A DNA stretch of 13,948 nt from an uncultured Oceanospirillales bacterium. Its GTDB lineage: Bacteria > Pseudomonadota > Gammaproteobacteria > Pseudomonadales > Litorivicinaceae. The stretch is taken from positions 1 to 13,948 of the forward strand of contig CAJXTO010000031.1 of assembly GCA_913061245.1 (NCBI GenBank), read 5' to 3'. The notes under the pieces are model-generated. The model was not told the origin of the DNA. It saw only the letters and a program-made list of their open reading frames with translations, and did not search any database. The position numbers and the translations under genes are program-made. Of the stretch, positions 12,983-13,948 are shown piece after piece (within the stretch, counting starts at the first letter, position 1; each line of letters begins with the position of its first letter).

Positions 12983-13948
12983 TGCCCGCTTTAGTCCGCC
13001 TTGGACTCCTTGGTCTTATCGCCATCAGTTGTTTGGTGGTGATGGGGCGTCTTTGGGTTGAGTCTCTTCGCTCAGAACCCGTCGCAATCGAGATGCTGTC
13101 CGTACCAGCAGGCTCAACTGCAAGTGATGTGTTACAAGCATTACATCCATCGTTATCCGCTCGCGAACGATCACTTGTGTTCTCGTTGTATCCAGAACTG
13201 ACTCACGTTCAACAAGGGAAGTACGCCTTTTCACCGGGTGCCACGGTGCTATCAGCAATGGGTCAGATTCACAGGGGTGACGCGATTGTTGAGCGGATAA
13301 CGATCCCTGAAGGAATTACTGCTTCCGAGTTGTTTGCTCGGTTAACCACGCACGATGCGTTGGATGGAGAACTGACTTTAACCGATGGCATGTGGGCTGG
13401 TTTGACCGAGAATTGGGCGTCACATGAAGGAGCCTTTCTAGCGGAGACGTATTTTTGGCAGCAGGATTTGTCTCGGGATGCGTTATTGGATCGAGCACAC
13501 CAGGCTCTGATCGAATCATTGGAGCTTGCTTGGACACATGCCGATCCTGTTGTGAAGTCTGTTTTGAAATCTCCCTATGAGCTACTGATTCTTGCCTCCA
13601 TCGTTGAAAAAGAAACAGCACTCGCGATTGAGCGTCCTCGTATTGCTGGAGTTTTTATCGAGCGACTGAAGCGGAAGATGCGACTGCAGACTGATCCGAC
13701 AGTCATTTATGGGCTTGGTGATCGGTTTGATGGCAATCTGACGCGTCAGCATCTGAGAGAGAAAACACCCTATAACACCTACCGTATCGACGGTCTCCCG
13801 CCGACACCGATTGCCTTGGTGGGTCCTGATGCTCTTGGAGCTGTTGCACATCCTGAAATCACCGGTGAGCTATATTTTGTGGCTGATGGAAAGGGTGGGC
13901 ATGTGTTTTCGCGTACCCTAGAGGCGCATAATGCCAATGTTCGAAAAT
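12982..13948 (+). CDS. mltG: Endolytic peptidoglycan transglycosylase MltG (3' end cut by window edge)
   Basis: MltG (YceG) cleaves nascent glycan strands at the periplasmic face of the inner membrane and is thought to set strand length. The open frame runs from ATG 12982, sharing a base with the fabF stop, to the window end, giving 322 codons; E. coli MltG has 340, and the last visible residues (EAHNANVRK) match a point close to the family C-terminus, so only a short tail is missing. A membrane anchor lies at about 4-22. The catalytic Glu209 is in ASIVEKETA, followed by MRLQTDPTVIYGLG, YNTYRIDGLPPTPI and LYFVADGKGGH, all strong family signatures. In many relatives tmk and holB would follow. 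Confidence 0.95.
   Translation, partial: MPALVRLGLLGLIAISCLVVMGRLWVESLRSEPVAIEMLSVPAGSTASDVLQALHPSLSARERSLVFSLYPELTHVQQGKYAFSPGATVLSAMGQIHRGDAIVERITIPEGITASELFARLTTHDALDGELTLTDGMWAGLTENWASHEGAFLAETYFWQQDLSRDALLDRAHQALIESLELAWTHADPVVKSVLKSPYELLILASIVEKETALAIERPRIAGVFIERLKRKMRLQTDPTVIYGLGDRFDGNLTRQHLREKTPYNTYRIDGLPPTPIALVGPDALGAVAHPEITGELYFVADGKGGHVFSRTLEAHNANVRK

Overview
The window is a stretch of conserved housekeeping chromosome from a gammaproteobacterium. Every gene is most like its Gammaproteobacteria counterpart. The order (lpxK, Trm112-like, kdsB, murB, convergent rne, divergent rluC, S49 peptidase, convergent maf, yceD, rpmF, fabD, fabG, acpP, fabF, mltG) is, from memory, the Pseudomonas/Oceanospirillales type rather than the exact E. 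coli type. Base composition looks even, near 50% GC. I see no insertion sequence, tRNA, rRNA, CRISPR, phage gene or foreign island, and cannot name the genus.

Layout. (1) 110-3072, plus strand: an envelope operon with overlapping genes, making lipid A (lpxK), the Kdo donor (kdsB) and the peptidoglycan precursor UDP-MurNAc (murB), with a small zinc-ribbon Trm112-like protein inside it. (2) 3074-6028, minus strand: rne (RNase E), ending 1 nt from the murB stop. (3) 6029-6367: a 339-nt divergent intergenic region holding a chain of hairpins, read here as the autoregulatory rne leader, with a sigma70-like promoter at its far end. (4) 6368-8340, plus: rluC (23S rRNA pseudouridine synthase) and a membrane-anchored S49 peptidase. 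(5) 8304-8882, minus: a Maf/YceF nucleotide pyrophosphatase whose 3' end overlaps the peptidase gene. (6) 8945-12982, plus: yceD-rpmF (ribosome-linked) running directly into fabD-fabG-acpP-fabF (type II fatty acid synthesis). (7) 12982 to the right edge: mltG, a lytic transglycosylase lacking only its last residues.

The genes share a theme of growth-coupled production of envelope and translation machinery. Compared with better-known relatives, several genes are missing from between their usual neighbours: plsX (and fabH) between rpmF and fabD, pabC between fabF and mltG, a phosphotyrosine phosphatase between kdsB and murB, and a HAD hydrolase between rluC and the peptidase.

I found no unknown multi-gene system. 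The points most worth a second look are non-coding or structural: a near-consensus promoter that would make yceD almost leaderless, the hairpin chain upstream of rne, a five-fold, roughly 50-residue repeat of AT-hook-like basic blocks in the RNase E tail, and 3'-end hairpins that lie inside convergent coding regions.
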